62,253 nt of DNA from Streptomyces glomeratus. GTDB lineage: Bacteria; Actinomycetota; Actinomycetes; Streptomycetales; Streptomycetaceae. Shown piece after piece: positions 18,067 through 27,106 of the stretch. The position numbers and the translations under genes are program-made. The notes under the pieces are model-generated. The model had not been told where the DNA came from. It saw only the letters and a list, made by a program, of their open reading frames with translations, and did not search any database. The stretch is from assembly GCF_021462825.1 (NCBI RefSeq), contig NZ_JAKEEB010000037.1:1-62253 (forward strand), written 5' to 3'. How positions within the stretch are numbered: position 1 is the stretch's first letter; every line of letters begins with the position of its first letter.

Positions 18067-19011
18067 CTAGTCCGGCCCCATTCTGCCCTGCTCGTCGCCA
18101 GCCGCTTCGGGCGCCCTGACCACCGCCGACGGCGCCTGCCCGGCAGCGGCCCCACCGTCAGCGCGCACCGGCAGCGGATAGGGCGGGGGAGTGCCGCCGA
18201 ACTCCGGGCACACGGCCTGATGGTCGCACCAGCCGCACAGCTTGGTCGGGCGCGGCCGCCAGTCGCCCGTGCGGGTCGCCAGCCGGATCGCCTCCCACAG
18301 CGCGAGCAGTTTGCGCTCGACACGCTCCAGATCGGCGGGCACCGGGTCGTAGGTCACCACGTCGCCACTGCCGAGATAGACCAGCTGCAACCGCCGGGGG
18401 ACGACCTTCTTCAGCCGCCACACCACCAGGGCGTAGAACTTCATCTGGAACAGCGCGCCCTCGGCGTACTCGGGCCGGGGCGCCTTGCCGGTCTTGTAGT
18501 CGACGATCCGCACCTCGCCCGTGGGCGCGACATCGACGCGGTCGATGATCCCGCGCAGCTTCAGCCCGGACTCCAGCTCGGCCTCGAGAAACAGCTCCCG
18601 CTCGGCGGGCTCCAGGCGGGTCGGGTCCTCCAGAGTGAACCAGCGCTCGACGAGCTGCTCGGCCTCGCCCAGCCAGCGCGCCAGCCGCTCACCGCCAGGA
18701 TCGTCCGCGAACAGCTCCTCGACCTCGGGCCTGGCCTCCCGCAGCCGGTCCCACTGCCCCGGGACGAGGGACTTGGCCCGCGGCGCGGTCCGCTCGACCG
18801 CCGGCGCGTCGAACAGCCGCTCCAGCACCGCATGCACCAGCGTGCCCCGGGTCGCCGCCTCGCTCGGCTTCTCCGGCAGTTTGTCGATCACCCGGAAGCG
18901 GTACAGAAGCGGACACTGCATGAAGTCACCGGCGCGCGACGGCGACAGGGACTCCGGAGGCGCGGCGGCCACGGCGGATGGCCGGGCGGAGCCGTCGGTG
19001 CTGGTATCCAT
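18067..19011 (-). CDS. RecB-family PD-(D/E)XK exonuclease
   Basis: A 314-residue stand-alone RecB-like nuclease. 'SLSPSRAGDFMQCPLLYRFRVIDKLPE' opens the domain, 'GTLVHAVLERLF' carries the catalytic His, and 'IIDRVDV' and 'VRIVDYKTGK' hold the Asp/Lys active-site core. The C-terminal 'CGWCDHQAVCPEF' together with Cys in 'MQCPL' suggests an Fe-S cluster as in AddB/Cas4-type nucleases. Start ATG 19011 (MDTSTDGS) gives normal family length; a longer frame upstream lacks family similarity. Its mycobacterial counterpart also lies beside trmI near the proteasome genes. The role is probably DNA repair, with no partner helicase adjacent. Confidence 0.9.
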   Translation of the reverse strand: MDTSTDGSARPSAVAAAPPESLSPSRAGDFMQCPLLYRFRVIDKLPEKPSEAATRGTLVHAVLERLFDAPAVERTAPRAKSLVPGQWDRLREARPEVEELFADDPGGERLARWLGEAEQLVERWFTLEDPTRLEPAERELFLEAELESGLKLRGIIDRVDVAPTGEVRIVDYKTGKAPRPEYAEGALFQMKFYALVVWRLKKVVPRRLQLVYLGSGDVVTYDPVPADLERVERKLLALWEAIRLATRTGDWRPRPTKLCGWCDHQAVCPEFGGTPPPYPLPVRADGGAAAGQAPSAVVRAPEAAGDEQGRMGPD

Positions 19012-19220
19012 GCCCACAGACCATACGGCCCGCCACTGACAGTGACACAGCCGCGCCCCGGCCGGGCCGCACCGGGCGCCGACCCGAGCGGTGCCCGCCA
19101 CGGCCGGGAAAACAGAGGGGGTGCCGGGGCGGAACACGGCCCGACGGCCGAATACCATCGACCCAGACCCTCCCACCCGGCACAACCGGGCCGGGGAGAC
19201 GCTTCGATCGAGGGGACATC

Positions 19221-20735
19221 GTGGACGAGAGCGGCGGGAGCGGACGGCCGCGCCCCGGCAACGGCGGGGCGACCGACCGCGAGGCACCCCCCACGGCACG
19301 GCCCGCCGACGCCGCAGACCCCGAGAAGGACCGCGGCCGCCCGTCGACCGGGCCGACCTCGTCCGAGGAGACGGCGGACGCGGTGCCGGACGCGCAGCCC
19401 GCACAGACCCCGGTGGGCGGCGAACCGCCGACTCCCACGGACGACGGCACCGCCCGGCCGGCCCAAGCCGACGGGGACGACACCGAGCCCGCTTCCGCAG
19501 GACACCCCGCCGACGCCTCCTCCGCCCGCAGCCACGCCCACGCGGGAGGCTTCGGCAGGGGCCGCCCCCCGCAGCGCTCCAGGGAACCCGGCGGCGGCAT
19601 CCTCATGGGGCGGCCCTTCGGTGTCCCCGTCTACGTCGCCCCCAGCTGGTTCCTCGTCGCCGCCCTGATCACCTGGGTGTTCGGCGGTCAGCTCGACCGC
19701 GTGCTGCCCCAGCTCGGCGCCGCCCGCTACCTCGTCTCCCTCTTCTTCGCCGTCGCCTTCTACGCCTCGGTCCTCGTCCACGAACTCGCCCACACCGTCG
19801 CGGCCCTCCGCTTCAAACTGCCGGTGCGCCGCATCCAGCTCCAGTTCTTCGGCGGCGTTTCCGAGATCGAGAAAGAGGCCGAGACCCCGGGCCGGGAGTT
19901 CGTCCTGGCGTTCGTGGGCCCCCTGCTGTCCCTCGCCCTCGCCGGGATCTTCTACCTCGCCGTGCAGACCGTCCAGCCCGGCACCGTCCCCGGCGTCCTG
20001 CTGGCCGGCCTGATGATCTCCAACCTCATCGTGGCCGCCTTCAACCTGCTCCCCGGCCTTCCCCTCGACGGCGGCCGCATGCTGCGCGCCGTCGTCTGGA
20101 AGATCACCGGCAGGCCGATGAGCGGCACCGTCGCAGCCGCCTGGGTCGGCCGCGCCCTCGCCATCTCGGTCCTGATCGGCCTGCCGCTGCTCACCCAGTC
20201 CGGCGCCCTCGGCACCACCGCCGAGGACAACGTCGGCATGGACACGGTCACCGACGCCCTGCTCGCCGCCATCCTCGCCGCCATCATCTGGACCGGCGCC
20301 GGCAACAGCCTCCGCGCGGCCCGCCTGCGCGAACACCTTCCCGAGCTGCGGGCCCGTACTCTCACCCGCCGCGCGGTCCCGGTGGAGACCAACACTTCCC
20401 TGTCCGAGGCCCTGCGCCGCGCCAACGCCGCCGGCGCCCGAGCCCTCGTCGTCGTCGACGGCCAGGGACGGCCCCTCTCGCTCGTGCGTGAGTCCGCCAT
20501 CGCCGGCGTACCCGATCACCGCCGCCCCTGGGTCTACGCCAGCGAACTCGCCCAGGAGCTCACCGACGGCATGCGCGTCTCCGCGGAACTCGCGGGCGAA
20601 GACCTCCTCGAAGCCCTGCGCGCCAACCCCGCGACCGAATATCTCGTCGTCGAGGAGAACGGCGAGATCTACGGCGTCCTGTCCGCCGCGGACGTCGAGC
20701 GCGCCTTCGTGAAGGCCATGGCCCGCCCGAGCTGA
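19221..20735 (+). CDS. M50 site-2 protease-like membrane zinc protease with CBS domains
   Basis: A 504-residue intramembrane metalloprotease. The N-terminal 130 residues are Pro/Thr/Asp-rich and probably disordered. About six membrane segments follow, with the zinc motif HELAH at residues 187-191 in the second, and the third ligand in 'NLLPGLPLDGGRML' (Asp283). The C-terminal part (about 380-504) carries a CBS pair ('ARALVVVDGQGRPLSLV' and 'EYLVVEENGEIYGVLSAADV'), which often bind adenine nucleotides. GTG 19221 is the chosen start, since the longer frame would run into the divergent nuclease gene. Family members release membrane-held anti-sigma or transcription factors; no such substrate is encoded next to it. 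Confidence 0.9.
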   Translation: MDESGGSGRPRPGNGGATDREAPPTARPADAADPEKDRGRPSTGPTSSEETADAVPDAQPAQTPVGGEPPTPTDDGTARPAQADGDDTEPASAGHPADASSARSHAHAGGFGRGRPPQRSREPGGGILMGRPFGVPVYVAPSWFLVAALITWVFGGQLDRVLPQLGAARYLVSLFFAVAFYASVLVHELAHTVAALRFKLPVRRIQLQFFGGVSEIEKEAETPGREFVLAFVGPLLSLALAGIFYLAVQTVQPGTVPGVLLAGLMISNLIVAAFNLLPGLPLDGGRMLRAVVWKITGRPMSGTVAAAWVGRALAISVLIGLPLLTQSGALGTTAEDNVGMDTVTDALLAAILAAIIWTGAGNSLRAARLREHLPELRARTLTRRAVPVETNTSLSEALRRANAAGARALVVVDGQGRPLSLVRESAIAGVPDHRRPWVYASELAQELTDGMRVSAELAGEDLLEALRANPATEYLVVEENGEIYGVLSAADVERAFVKAMARPS

Positions 20736-20791
20736 AGTCCCGGCCCCTCGGCGTGGTCGGCGGCCCCTGCCGGGACCGGTAGGCTGGTCAC

Positions 20792-21697
20792 ATGTCCGAA
20801 CCGACCGGTGCCGCCCGCCGTCGCGGGCCCTTCAAGGTCGGGGACCAGGTACAGCTGACCGATCCCAAGGGCCGCCACTACACGTTCACGCTCGAAGCGG
20901 GGAAGAACTTCCACACCCACAAGGGTTCCTTCCCGCACGACGAACTGATCGGCGCTCCCGAGGGCAGCGTTGTCCGCACCACCGGGAACGTCGCCTACCT
21001 CGCGCTGCGCCCCCTGCTCCCCGACTACGTCCTGTCCATGCCCCGCGGGGCGGCCGTCGTCTACCCCAAGGACGCGGGGCAGATCCTCGCCTTCGCCGAC
21101 ATCTTCCCCGGCGCTCGCGTCGTGGAGGCCGGCGTCGGCTCCGGCTCGCTCAGCAGCTTCCTGCTGCGCGCCATCGGCGACCAGGGCATGCTCCACAGCT
21201 ACGAGCGCCGCGCCGACTTCGCCGAGATCGCACAGGCCAACGTCGAACGCTACTTCGGCGGCCCCCACCCCGCCTGGCAGCTCACCGTCGGCGACCTCCA
21301 GGACAACCTGAGCGACACCGACGTCGACCGAGTCATCCTGGACATGCTCGCCCCCTGGGAGTGCCTGGAGGCCGTCTCCAAGGCGCTCGTCCCCGGCGGC
21401 ATCCTGTGCTGCTACGTGGCCACCACCACCCAGCTCGCGCGCACCGTCGAGTCCATCCGCGAGATCGGCTGCTTCAACGAGCCGACCGCCTGGGAGACGA
21501 TGATCCGCAACTGGCACATCGAGGGCCTGGCCGTCCGCCCCGACCACCGGATGATCGGTCACACCGGCTTCCTCCTCACCGCCCGGCGCCTCGCCGACGG
21601 CGTCGAGCCGCCCATGCGCCGCCGCCGCCCCGCCAAGGGCGCCTACGGCGAGGACTACGCCGGCCCCAACGCCGACGCAGGCGCCGCCGGCCGCTGA
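20792..21697 (+). CDS. trmI: tRNA (adenine-58-N1)-methyltransferase
   Basis: Methylates A58 in the T-loop of tRNA using S-adenosylmethionine; the family works as a tetramer. The 301 residues show the N-terminal beta domain ('GDQVQLTDPKGRHYTFTLEAGKNFHTHKG'), the SAM-binding 'VVEAGVGSGSLSSFLLRAIG' near residue 110, and 'DRVILDMLAPWECLEAV' with the catalytic Asp. The C-terminal basic and acidic tail is typical for actinobacteria. In Mycobacterium tuberculosis the orthologue (Rv2118c) lies next to the proteasome ATPase region, as here. It starts with ATG 57 bases after the protease gene and ends just before a very strong terminator. Confidence 0.95.
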   Translation: MSEPTGAARRRGPFKVGDQVQLTDPKGRHYTFTLEAGKNFHTHKGSFPHDELIGAPEGSVVRTTGNVAYLALRPLLPDYVLSMPRGAAVVYPKDAGQILAFADIFPGARVVEAGVGSGSLSSFLLRAIGDQGMLHSYERRADFAEIAQANVERYFGGPHPAWQLTVGDLQDNLSDTDVDRVILDMLAPWECLEAVSKALVPGGILCCYVATTTQLARTVESIREIGCFNEPTAWETMIRNWHIEGLAVRPDHRMIGHTGFLLTARRLADGVEPPMRRRRPAKGAYGEDYAGPNADAGAAGR

Positions 21698-21716
21698 GAC
21701 GGCCGCGCACCACAGG

Positions 21717-21784
21717 CAACGCAAGAGCGCCGTGGTCGAGTTCCCGCACCTCCCGCGGAACTCGGCCACGGCGCTCTTGCGTTG
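21717..21784 (+). terminator. Exceptionally long terminator hairpin after trmI
   Basis: A 68-base structure: 28-base arms pair with one mismatch (CAACGCAAGAGCGCCGTGG then CGAGTTCC, against GGAACTCG then CCACGGCGCTCTTGCGTTG). It begins 20 bases after the trmI stop and should insulate the upstream genes from the proteasome region. Confidence 0.85.
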
Positions 21785-21909
21785 ATGCCTCCGCGCTATC
21801 CGGAACTTGACCCACCACCAGAAGTGCGCCCCGCCGTTCCGCCGCACTGTGACGTGTGGCACGATGCGGGGCACCCACCGGCACAGCCCTCACAGGAGAC
21901 ACTTCTCTC

Positions 21910-22485
21910 GTGCAGCACCCCGCCGTTCCGGAACTCGCGCACACCACCACCCGACCCATCCACTGGGTCGCCACCGCGGCCGCAGTCTCCGGCGTGGTCG
22001 CCCTGACCTCCCTGTTGCAGCCCGGCTCCGCGACCGCGGCCCAGCCCCAGGCCCGCACCAAGGCAGCCCCGGCCGCGGTCGTGCCCCCCGACCCCGCCAA
22101 GGCCCGCTTCCCCCTCGACTGCGGCCCCACCCGACTCCTCGTCGAGAAGAAAGCCACCGGCGACCTCGACGGCGACGGCCGCCCCGAGACCGTGGCCGTC
22201 GTCCACTGCGACGCGAGCATGGGCACCCCGCCCGACGGCGTCTACGTCCTGACCCAGGGCGCCGACCGCACCGAACCCCGGGTCGTCGCCACCCTCGTCG
22301 ACCCCAAGGACCGCCTCACGGTCACCGGCTTCGCCGTCCACGGCGCCGCCGTCGCCGCGACCCTGCTCGGCTACTCCTCGCCCGACGTACCGAGTTGCTG
22401 CCCCGACGTGAAGGACTCCGCCGAATGGCAGTGGAAGGGCGGCGCGTTCATCCGCTCCACCGCCTCCGCCCCCCGGTCCGTGTGA
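21910..22485 (+). CDS. Secreted or membrane-anchored protein with calcium-loop-like motif
   Basis: A 191-residue protein not assignable to a named family. A hydrophobic segment (about residues 19-36, ending ATAA) looks like a signal peptide or anchor. 'GDLDGDGRPETVAVVHCD' in the mature part resembles the DxDxDG loop of FG-GAP/dockerin-type calcium sites. Cys residues in 'LDCG', 'VHCD' and 'SCCPDV' could form disulfides outside the cell. GTG 21910 is taken as the start because CAGGAGA precedes it; the reading frame is open further upstream but lacks such a site. It lies alone between a strong terminator and the convergent ferredoxin gene. Function is unknown. Confidence 0.75.
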   Translation: MQHPAVPELAHTTTRPIHWVATAAAVSGVVALTSLLQPGSATAAQPQARTKAAPAAVVPPDPAKARFPLDCGPTRLLVEKKATGDLDGDGRPETVAVVHCDASMGTPPDGVYVLTQGADRTEPRVVATLVDPKDRLTVTGFAVHGAAVAATLLGYSSPDVPSCCPDVKDSAEWQWKGGAFIRSTASAPRSV

Positions 22486-22600
22486 CCCGCGTCACCGCTT
22501 CCCGGACCCGCGGCCCATGGCCGCCCGGGGGCACCCGGACGTCGACCGGGCGAACGCGGTGTGAGAAAACAGACATGAATGACAGTCTGTGGTCGTACGA

Positions 22601-22903
22601 TCACTCGGCGTCCGGGCCGAAGACCTCCACCCTGTCCGAAACCCGGCGCACATGGATGCACTCACCGGGACACTCCCGCGCCGAGTCCACCACATCCGTG
22701 AGAAGCGGCAGCGGCACGGGGGTTGTGGCCCCCGGGGCCTGCAGAAGCTCGTCGTCCGGCCCCTTCACATAGGCCAGGCCGTCGATGTCCAGCTCGAACA
22801 CCTCGGGCGCGTACTGGGCACAGATGCCGTCACCGGTACACAGATCCTGGTCGATCCAGACCTCCAGCGCCTCGCCGTCGACTCCGGCCTGCTGCACGGT
22901 CAT
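22601..22903 (-). CDS. Ferredoxin (3Fe-4S/4Fe-4S type)
   Basis: A 100-residue small electron carrier. 'DQDLCTGDGICAQYAPEVFELD' provides two cluster cysteines and 'ARECPGECIHV' two more. The spacing matches the single-cluster ferredoxins that serve actinobacterial P450s and other oxygenases. ATG 22903 has AGGAG very close (two bases); GTG 22897 would have a more normal spacing, so the start may be two codons later. It is transcribed divergently from arc, sharing the 246-bp upstream region. No reductase or oxygenase gene adjoins it; a P450 lies 23 kb away, and a link to it is only speculation. Confidence 0.88.
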   Translation of the reverse strand: MTVQQAGVDGEALEVWIDQDLCTGDGICAQYAPEVFELDIDGLAYVKGPDDELLQAPGATTPVPLPLLTDVVDSARECPGECIHVRRVSDRVEVFGPDAE

Positions 22904-23083
22904 CTCTCCTGCCGTTTCCTGCGCAGAGCCGCCCCGGGAATCCGGCGAGCCCTGACGGGTGTTGAACACCCCGAGCCTACCTTCGGCGGCTTCCCAATCA
23001 TGTTCGGTGGGTATTCCCCTGGCGTGAGGGAGAGCGCAAGGGTGAAGATCGGACACACCCCGACAGTCTTTGTGATCTAGGGG

Positions 23084-23111
23084 TTTCAATCGACACCCAC
23101 CCAGGTAGGGT
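23084..23111 (+). promoter_or_regulatory. Possible promoter of arc
   Basis: TTTCAA (23084-23089) and TAGGGT (23106-23111) are separated by 16 bases, 38 bp before the arc start. They match the housekeeping -35/-10 pattern loosely. Confidence 0.3.
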
Positions 23112-23149
23112 CTGGAAGCGTCCAGCTCCCCTTGGAGGAGGTGAGGACC

Positions 23150-24916
23150 GTGGCAGCCCACGACGACGACATTAACCGCGGCATCCGCCCGGGACGAGGG
23201 TCCGAGGACCCGGCCGGGCAGATCGCCTACCTTGAGCAGGAGATCGCCGTCCTGCGACGCAAGCTCGCCGACTCTCCGCGACACACGAGGATTCTCGAAG
23301 AGCGGATCGTCGAGTTGCAGACCAACCTGGCCGGCGTGTCCGCACAGAACGAGCGGCTCGCCAACACGCTCCGTGAGGCCCGCGACCAGATCGTGGCCCT
23401 CAAGGAGGAAGTCGACCGGCTCGCCCAGCCGCCGGCCGGCTTCGGTGTCTTCCTGCAGGCGAACGAGGACGGCACCGCCGACATCTTCACCGGGGGCCGC
23501 AAGCTCCGGGTGAACGTCAGCCCCAGTGTGGAACTCGACGAGCTCCGCCGCGGCCAGGAACTGATGCTCAACGAAGCGCTCAACGTGGTCGAGGCCATGG
23601 AGTTCGAGCGCGTCGGGGACATCGTCACCCTCAAGGAAGTCCTCGAGGACGGCGAGCGCGCCCTGGTGCTCGGGCACACCGACGAGGAACGGGTGGTACG
23701 GCTCGCCGAGCCGCTGCTGGACGTCACCATCCGCCCCGGCGACGCCCTCCTGCTCGAACCCCGCTCCGGCTATGTCTACGAAGTCGTGCCGAAGAGCGAA
23801 GTCGAGGAACTCGTCCTCGAAGAGGTCCCCGACATCGGCTATGAGCAGATCGGCGGCCTCGCTGGCCAGATCGAGGCCATCCGTGACGCGGTCGAGCTCC
23901 CCTACCTCTACCCCGATCTCTTCAAGGAGCACGAACTGCGGCCGCCCAAGGGCGTCCTGCTGTACGGGCCCCCCGGATGCGGAAAGACCCTCATCGCCAA
24001 AGCCGTGGCCAACTCCCTGGCCAAGAAGGTCGCCGAGGTGACCGGCCAGGCCGCGGGCAAGAGCTTCTTCCTCAACATCAAGGGCCCCGAGCTCCTGAAC
24101 AAGTACGTCGGCGAGACCGAGCGGCAGATCCGCCTCGTCTTCCAGCGAGCCCGGGAGAAGGCCGGCGAGGGCACCCCCGTCATCGTCTTCTTCGACGAGA
24201 TGGAGTCCCTCTTCCGCACCCGCGGCTCCGGCGTCAGCTCGGACGTGGAGAACACCATCGTCCCCCAGCTGCTCGCCGAGATCGACGGCGTCGAAGGACT
24301 GCAGAACGTGGTCGTCATCGGCGCATCCAACCGCGAGGACATGATCGACCCCGCGATCCTGCGCCCCGGCCGCCTCGACGTGAAGATCAAGATCGAACGC
24401 CCGGACGCCGAAGCGGCCAAGGACATCTTCGGGAAGTACCTCACCGAGAGCCTCCCCCTGCACGCCGACGACGTCAGCGAGCACGGAGGCGACAAGGGCG
24501 CCACCGTCCAGGGCATGATCCAGACCGCCGTGGAACAGATGTACGCCGAGTCCGACGAGAACCGCTTCCTCGAGGTCACCTACGCAAACGGCGACAAGGA
24601 GGTCCTGTACTTCAAGGACTTCAACTCCGGCGCCATGATCGAAAATATTGTCGGCCGCGCCAAGAAAATGGCGATCAAGGACTTCCTCGAACACAACCAG
24701 AAGGGCCTCAGGGTCTCCCACCTCCTCCAGGCGTGTGTGGACGAGTTCAAGGAGAACGAGGACCTGCCCAACACCACCAACCCCGACGACTGGGCACGGA
24801 TCTCCGGAAAGAAGGGCGAGCGGATCGTCTACATCCGCACCCTGATCACCGGAAAGCAAGGCGCAGACACCGGACGCTCCATCGACACGGTGGCAAACAC
24901 CGGTCAGTACCTGTAA
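23150..24916 (+). CDS. arc: Proteasome-associated AAA ATPase (ARC/Mpa)
   Basis: The hexameric unfoldase that binds pupylated proteins and feeds them into the 20S core. The 588 residues comprise an N-terminal coiled coil that captures Pup (about 20-80, 'IAYLEQEIAVLRRKL...ERIVELQTNLA'), a double OB-fold ring (about 95-230), and the AAA module with Walker A GPPGCGKT at 273-280 and Walker B 'VIVFFDEMESLF' (Asp349-Glu350). The C-terminal end 'NTGQYL' is the gate-opening tail typical of Mpa/ARC. The GTG start at 23150 follows GGAGGAGGTGAGG, and the length equals that remembered for the S. coelicolor protein. It is followed by its own terminator. Confidence 0.97.
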   Translation: MAAHDDDINRGIRPGRGSEDPAGQIAYLEQEIAVLRRKLADSPRHTRILEERIVELQTNLAGVSAQNERLANTLREARDQIVALKEEVDRLAQPPAGFGVFLQANEDGTADIFTGGRKLRVNVSPSVELDELRRGQELMLNEALNVVEAMEFERVGDIVTLKEVLEDGERALVLGHTDEERVVRLAEPLLDVTIRPGDALLLEPRSGYVYEVVPKSEVEELVLEEVPDIGYEQIGGLAGQIEAIRDAVELPYLYPDLFKEHELRPPKGVLLYGPPGCGKTLIAKAVANSLAKKVAEVTGQAAGKSFFLNIKGPELLNKYVGETERQIRLVFQRAREKAGEGTPVIVFFDEMESLFRTRGSGVSSDVENTIVPQLLAEIDGVEGLQNVVVIGASNREDMIDPAILRPGRLDVKIKIERPDAEAAKDIFGKYLTESLPLHADDVSEHGGDKGATVQGMIQTAVEQMYAESDENRFLEVTYANGDKEVLYFKDFNSGAMIENIVGRAKKMAIKDFLEHNQKGLRVSHLLQACVDEFKENEDLPNTTNPDDWARISGKKGERIVYIRTLITGKQGADTGRSIDTVANTGQYL

Positions 24917-24925
24917 AGCGCAGGG

Positions 24926-24960
24926 CGGCTGCGGGTGCCCTCATCGGGTACCCGCAGCCG
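24926..24960 (+). terminator. Terminator between arc and dop
   Basis: CGGCTGCGGGT and ACCCGCAGCCG form an 11-bp perfect stem with a 13-base loop, beginning nine bases after the arc stop. It implies a separate promoter for dop in 24961-25149. Confidence 0.7.
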
Positions 24961-25149
24961 ACGCATTTCCGGACACGGCCGGAGCAAGGCAATGACGCAA
25001 ATGATCTCCCCACCAGCGCAAAGGCGTTCTAGGCTCTTTCGTACCGCCGCGTCGCGCCGTGCGGGGACGGGCACCGCACGCGCACCGGAGCACCAGCGGT
25101 ACTTGAGCGCCGCCCCCGACCGAGGGCGCCGCCTGGCAAGGAGGGCCGC

Positions 25150-26661
25150 ATGACCGTACGGCGAGTAATGGGCATCGAGACGGAGTACGGCATCTCCGTC
25201 CCCGGCCACCCCAACGCCAATGCCATGCTCACCTCATCCCAGATCGTCAACGCCTACGCGGCGGCGATGCACCGGGCCCGCCGGGCCCGCTGGGACTTCG
25301 AGGAGGAGAACCCGCTGCGGGACGCGCGAGGCTTCGACCTCGCCCGCGAGGCCGCCGACGCCAGCCAGCTCACCGACGAGGACATCGGTCTGGCCAACGT
25401 GATCCTCACCAACGGCGCGCGACTGTACGTCGACCACGCACACCCCGAATACAGCGCCCCCGAGGTGACCAACCCCCGGGACGCCGTCCTCTGGGACAAG
25501 GCCGGCGAACGGATCATGGCGGAAGCCGCGGAACGGGCCGCCCAGCTTCCCGGAGCCCAGCCGATCCACCTCTACAAGAACAACACCGACAACAAGGGCG
25601 CCTCCTACGGCACGCACGAGAACTACCTGATGAAGCGGGAAACCCCCTTCTCGGACATCGTGCGCCACCTCACGCCCTTCTTCGTCTCGCGCCAGGTCTT
25701 CGCCGGCGCCGGACGCGTCGGCATCGGCCAGGACGGTCACGAACACGGCTTCCAGCTCAGCCAGCGCGCCGACTACTTCGAAGTCGAGGTCGGCCTCGAG
25801 ACGACACTCAAACGGCCCATCATCAACACACGGGACGAACCCCACGCGGACGCGGAGAAATACCGCCGCCTCCACGTGATCATCGGGGACGCGAACCTGT
25901 CGGAGATCTCGACCTACCTCAAGCTGGGCACGACCGCCCTGGTCCTGTCGATGATCGAGGACGGCTTCATCGCCGTCGACCTCGCCGTCGACCAGCCCGT
26001 ACGCACCCTCCACCAGGTCTCCCACGACCCCGGTCTGAAGCGCCTCGTCACCCTCCGCAGCGGCCGCACGCTCACCGCCGTGCAGCTCCAGATGGAGTAC
26101 TACGAGCTGTCGCGCAAATACGTCGAGGAGCGCTTCGGCGCCGATGCCGACGACCAGACCAAAGACGTGCTGGCCCGCTGGGAGGACACGCTGAACCGCC
26201 TGGAGCGGGACCCCATGAGCCTGGCCTGCGAACTGGACTGGGTCGCCAAACGGGAGCTCATGGAGGGGTACCGGCGCCGCGACGGCCTCGACTGGGACGC
26301 CGCCCGGCTCCACCTGGTGGACCTCCAGTACGCCGACGTGCGGGCCGAGAAGGGCCTCTACAACCGCCTGGCGGCCCGTGGCCGCATGAAGAGGCTCCTG
26401 GACGAGTCCGAGGTCGAGAGGGCCCGCACCAAGCCGCCAGAGGACACGCGTGCCTACTTCCGCGGCCGCTGCCTCGAGCAGTACGCCGATGACGTGGCGG
26501 CGGCGTCCTGGGACTCGGTGATCTTCGACCTCCCGGGCCGGGACTCCCTGCAGCGCGTCCCAACCCTCGAACCGCTTCGCGGAACGCGTAATCACGTCAA
26601 GGAGCTCCTGGATCGCTGCCGTACGGCGGAAGACCTGGTCAGGGTGCTCTCGGGCGGCTGA
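25150..26661 (+). CDS. dop: Pup deamidase/depupylase
   Basis: Converts the C-terminal Gln of Pup to Glu before ligation and also removes Pup from tagged proteins. The 503-residue enzyme belongs to the carboxylate-amine ligase (glutamine synthetase-like) fold. It has the Mg/ATP-binding 'MGIETEYGIS', the catalytic Asp95 in 'GARLYVDHAHPEYSAPE', and 'LYKNNTDNKGASYGTHENYLM' and 'RPIINTRDEPHADAEKYRRLHVI', also found in PafA. The insert between about residues 40 and 80, absent from PafA, is the Dop-loop. ATG 25150 has AAGGAGGG upstream. Pup is encoded 180 bp downstream, so the two are probably cotranscribed. Confidence 0.96.
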   Translation: MTVRRVMGIETEYGISVPGHPNANAMLTSSQIVNAYAAAMHRARRARWDFEEENPLRDARGFDLAREAADASQLTDEDIGLANVILTNGARLYVDHAHPEYSAPEVTNPRDAVLWDKAGERIMAEAAERAAQLPGAQPIHLYKNNTDNKGASYGTHENYLMKRETPFSDIVRHLTPFFVSRQVFAGAGRVGIGQDGHEHGFQLSQRADYFEVEVGLETTLKRPIINTRDEPHADAEKYRRLHVIIGDANLSEISTYLKLGTTALVLSMIEDGFIAVDLAVDQPVRTLHQVSHDPGLKRLVTLRSGRTLTAVQLQMEYYELSRKYVEERFGADADDQTKDVLARWEDTLNRLERDPMSLACELDWVAKRELMEGYRRRDGLDWDAARLHLVDLQYADVRAEKGLYNRLAARGRMKRLLDESEVERARTKPPEDTRAYFRGRCLEQYADDVAAASWDSVIFDLPGRDSLQRVPTLEPLRGTRNHVKELLDRCRTAEDLVRVLSGG

Positions 26662-26841
26662 ACGGGTACCGGGCGGCTCCACCGGGCAGGGTAGTAAGAC
26701 CCGGTGCCCGGGAATCATCGAGGCGGTCCCCGTACGTTGGAGCAACTACGGGGCCGATGTCAGACCGGGCTTGTAGGGTCTGATCATCACCGATCGGCAG
26801 GAATGCCGACCATGTCGGGCGAACTGAGCGGGGTGAGGGTT

Positions 26842-27060
26842 ATGGCGACCAAGGACACCGGCGGCGGACAGCAGAAGGCCACGCGCTCCACCGAGGAGAC
26901 CGAGGAGCAGGCGCAGGACGCGCAGGCCCAGGGCGACCTCAAGGAACGGCACGAGAAGCTGAGCGACGACGTGGACTCCGTCCTGGACGAAATCGACGAC
27001 GTCCTCGAGGAAAACGCTGAGGACTTCGTGCGCTCCTTCGTGCAAAAGGGCGGGCAGTAG
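26842..27060 (+). CDS. pup: Prokaryotic ubiquitin-like protein Pup
   Basis: The small intrinsically disordered tag for proteasomal degradation. The 72 residues are rich in Glu, Asp and Gln, with the ATPase-binding helical region 'KERHEKLSDDVDSVLDEIDDVLEENAEDFV' and the C-terminal 'FVQKGGQ'. The terminal Gln shows that deamidation by Dop is required before PafA can attach it. ATG 26842 is selected because the Pup family always starts at 'MATKD' or similar; the frame extends upstream without similarity. It is followed at 46 bases by the endonuclease VII-like gene and then by prcB and prcA, forming the core operon. Confidence 0.97.
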   Translation: MATKDTGGGQQKATRSTEETEEQAQDAQAQGDLKERHEKLSDDVDSVLDEIDDVLEENAEDFVRSFVQKGGQ

Positions 27061-27106
27061 ACTGCTTTTCCCTTCGATTCGAAGGTGTGTGTGGCGAGGG
27101 TCAGGG

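Noticed and set aside
22601..24859. A 752-codon open frame antisense to arc
   Set aside because: It is a shadow of the arc frame created by GC-rich codon bias. Only its last 100 codons (the ferredoxin) have protein-family features.
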